From positions 97,006-161,005 of the forward strand of contig JBIOVI010000025.1 of NCBI GenBank assembly GCA_044867645.1: a stretch of 64,000 bases of DNA, read 5' to 3'. This DNA is from VRUE01 sp044867645. Its GTDB lineage: Bacteria > Actinomycetota > Thermoleophilia > Solirubrobacterales > 70-9. Position 1 is the stretch's first letter; every line of letters begins with the position of its first letter. The notes under the pieces were generated by a model. The model ran no database searches, was not told the origin of the DNA, and saw nothing but the letters and a program-made list of their open reading frames with translations. This document shows, piece after piece, positions 62,950 to 64,000 of the stretch. The position numbers and the translations under genes are program-made.

Positions 62950-63698
62950 ACCGAGCGCAGAAGGCCGCCGTCGATCGGGATCACCGTGCCGGTGATGTAG
63001 GCGGCGCGCTCGGAGCAGAGGAAGGCGACGAGATCGCCGTACTCGTCGGGACGCCCGAGGCGGCCGGCCGGCACTTCGCGCTTGGCGGCTTCTTCGGCGG
63101 GCTCCAGCGAGCCGGTGTTGGAGGCCAGCCGTTCGGTCGCGAAGCGGCCGGTGGCGACGGTGTTGACGGTGATCCCGTCGCCGGCCACCTCCGCGGCGAG
63201 CGTCTTGAAGAACCCGACCGCGGCCATGCGGTGGGTGTTGGAGAGGTTGAGCCCCGGGAGCGGCTCCCGGGTCGAGGTGGAGCCGACGTTGACGATCCGC
63301 CCCCAGCCGCGATCGCGCATGCCGGGCATGACCTCCCGGGCCAGGGTCCGCGGCGCCAGGACCAGCGAGCGGTAGGCGAGCTCCCACTCCTCGCTCTCGT
63401 GATCGAGCGCGCCGCCAAACGGTGGGCCGCCGGTGTTGGTGACGAGGATGTCGACCGGCCCGAGCTCTGCCGCTACCTCGCCGGGTAGGCCGGCCAGGGC
63501 GTCGGTGTCCGAGGCATCGGCGACGAAGGGCGCCGCGCCGGGCCCGATCTCGCTCGCCGCCTCCTCGAGCCGCTCCCGCGAGCGGCTCGCGATCGCGACC
63601 CTTGCGCCCTCTCGCGCCAGCGCCGTCGCGATGCCCCGCCCGATCCCGCGACTGGCGCCCATGACCAGCGCCACCCGGCCTTGAAGTCCTAGATCCAT
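62946..63698 (-). CDS. SDR-family oxidoreductase lacking the canonical Tyr-xxx-Lys
   Basis: A 250-residue short-chain dehydrogenase fold: cofactor motif VMGASRGIGRGIATAL (TGxxxGxG variant), VTNTGGPPFGG (NAG-like), INVGS-type strand RIVNVGSTSTRE, and C-terminal YITGTVIPIDGG. In the catalytic segment LNLSNTHRMAAVGFFKTLAAE the position of YxxxK reads S-N-T-H-R, so the Tyr and Lys are both absent. This resembles an atypical SDR subgroup that I know only loosely. It may bind a cofactor without the standard reaction. Converges with the serine hydrolase (4-bp overlap). Confidence 0.88.
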   Translation of the reverse strand: MDLGLQGRVALVMGASRGIGRGIATALAREGARVAIASRSRERLEEAASEIGPGAAPFVADASDTDALAGLPGEVAAELGPVDILVTNTGGPPFGGALDHESEEWELAYRSLVLAPRTLAREVMPGMRDRGWGRIVNVGSTSTREPLPGLNLSNTHRMAAVGFFKTLAAEVAGDGITVNTVATGRFATERLASNTGSLEPAEEAAKREVPAGRLGRPDEYGDLVAFLCSERAAYITGTVIPIDGGLLRSV

Positions 63699-63777
63699 AG
63701 CCCCTTCAGATCACTCGCCCAATAGCCCGTGCCATCAGCCCGACCCTAGCTGCCGCTCGCTAGAGTTGCGCAGACTA

Positions 63778-63872
63778 GCGCCCGTAGCTCAGTGGTCAAC
63801 GCTACTCTCACGAGTGGCAAAGAGCGTCGGTCTTCAAGCCGAAGGTCGCCGGTTCGAATCCGGTCGGGCGCA
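63778..63872 (+). tRNA. Aberrant tRNA-like gene (tRNA-Arg-like, extra D-loop stem-loop)
   Basis: Acceptor GCGCCCG/CGGGCGC, T-arm GCCGGTTCGAATCCGGT, D-stem GCTC/GAGC and discriminator A are good, and the acceptor looks like tRNA-Arg(TCT). The D-loop has a 22-nt insertion flanked by AGTGG copies and able to form a 7-bp hairpin (GCTACTC/GAGTGGC). The anticodon arm TCGG-TCTTCAAG-CCGA lacks one base compared with a 17-nt arm, so the anticodon (TCA, or a damaged TCT) is unclear. The long variable arm of tRNA-Sec is absent. Functional status uncertain. Confidence 0.55.
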
Positions 63873-64000
63873 TGGGACGAGAGGTAAGTGCCTTGACTTT
63901 CGAGGCAAAGTATTGGCTTGCCAGAGCGGTTTGCGAGGCGCTCTACCAAGGTCGGCAACTCGGTGGGGAGAGTTCTCGCCGGTCGTCTCTTATGCCCCTT
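63873..64000 (+). other. Window end: possible start of an open frame beyond the tRNA
   Basis: From ATG 63872 a frame stays open to the edge (43 codons, MGREVSALTFEAKYWLARAV...). Third positions hold few G or C compared with neighbours (GTA, AGT, ACT, TAT, CTT, AGA), so it may be foreign, a tRNA-adjacent island border or not coding. No further call is possible. Confidence 0.25.

Noticed and set aside
63778..63872. tRNA-Sec (selC) interpretation because TTCAA occurs in the anticodon region and length is 95 nt
   Set aside because: There is no long variable arm after the anticodon arm and the extra length is in the D-loop, so the selenocysteine architecture is not met.

Overview
The window is high-GC, tightly packed chromosomal DNA from an actinobacterium. 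Several things point there: a dnaK-grpE-dnaJ-hspR-clpB heat-shock operon run by a MerR-type HspR, an inositol-3-phosphate synthase beside a CDP-alcohol phosphotransferase, an F420-type luciferase-like oxidoreductase, many GTG/TTG starts, and many genes with a -10-like hexamer only 6-8 nt before the start codon (leaderless style). My best inference is the Thermoleophilia/Solirubrobacterales branch; that is judgement from gene content, not a database result. No stretch above 300 bp lacks a gene. I see no CRISPR array, insertion sequence, rRNA or prophage.

Layout. 1-2.3 kb: the end of an unidentified gene, two tRNA-Ala genes, a very acidic protein and a HEAT-repeat protein. 2.3-11.5 kb: lipoate synthesis (lipA, lipB) and a complete pyruvate dehydrogenase set (lpd, a DsbA-fold protein, pdhA, pdhB, pdhC), with a multi-span membrane protein on the other strand. 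11.5-15 kb: thiamine thiazole genes, with thiE facing a TPP riboswitch that leads thiO and a thiS-thiG fusion. 15-17.4 kb: tRNA-Lys, a LOG-family protein and two lipoproteins. 17.4-33.8 kb: a broken-up but almost complete purine pathway on the minus strand (purH, N, F, L, Q, S, C, B, E, D; purM and purK are absent), interrupted by opposite-strand genes (nitronate monooxygenase-like, MFS pump, cupin, P450) and a TetR regulator. 34-37 kb: cell-wall lytic protein and a secreted/membrane protein. 37-43.8 kb: chaperone operon. 43.8-46.2 kb: secreted nuclease-fold protein, cytochrome c, endonuclease III. 46.2-51.8 kb: inositol-lipid locus (PAP2, CDP-alcohol transferase, ino1) followed by a glycosyltransferase-PHP fusion and a UDG-like protein. 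51.7-64 kb: RNA methyltransferase, nuclease-fold protein, argF, GST, lgt, prmC, lysS, a 41-residue membrane protein, a NYN protein, an HTH/HNH-repeat protein, a second beta-lactamase-fold protein, an SDR lacking its usual catalytic residues, and an aberrant tRNA.

The most striking signal is a 108-bp, about 94% identical, internally palindromic sequence lying in the same reading frame inside two unrelated genes 35 kb apart, pdhC (inter-domain linker) and grpE (disordered N-terminus). It behaves like a protein-tolerated mobile palindromic element of the kind known from Rickettsia. A second is a 127-bp three-way-junction-like inverted repeat that fills the pdhB-pdhC gap. Other notable items are long-spacer inverted repeats at 19.6 and 34.2 kb, stem-loops overlapping the 3' ends of thiO and tetR, a ThiS-ThiG fusion with its di-glycine internal, and a tRNA with an extra stem-loop in the D-loop.
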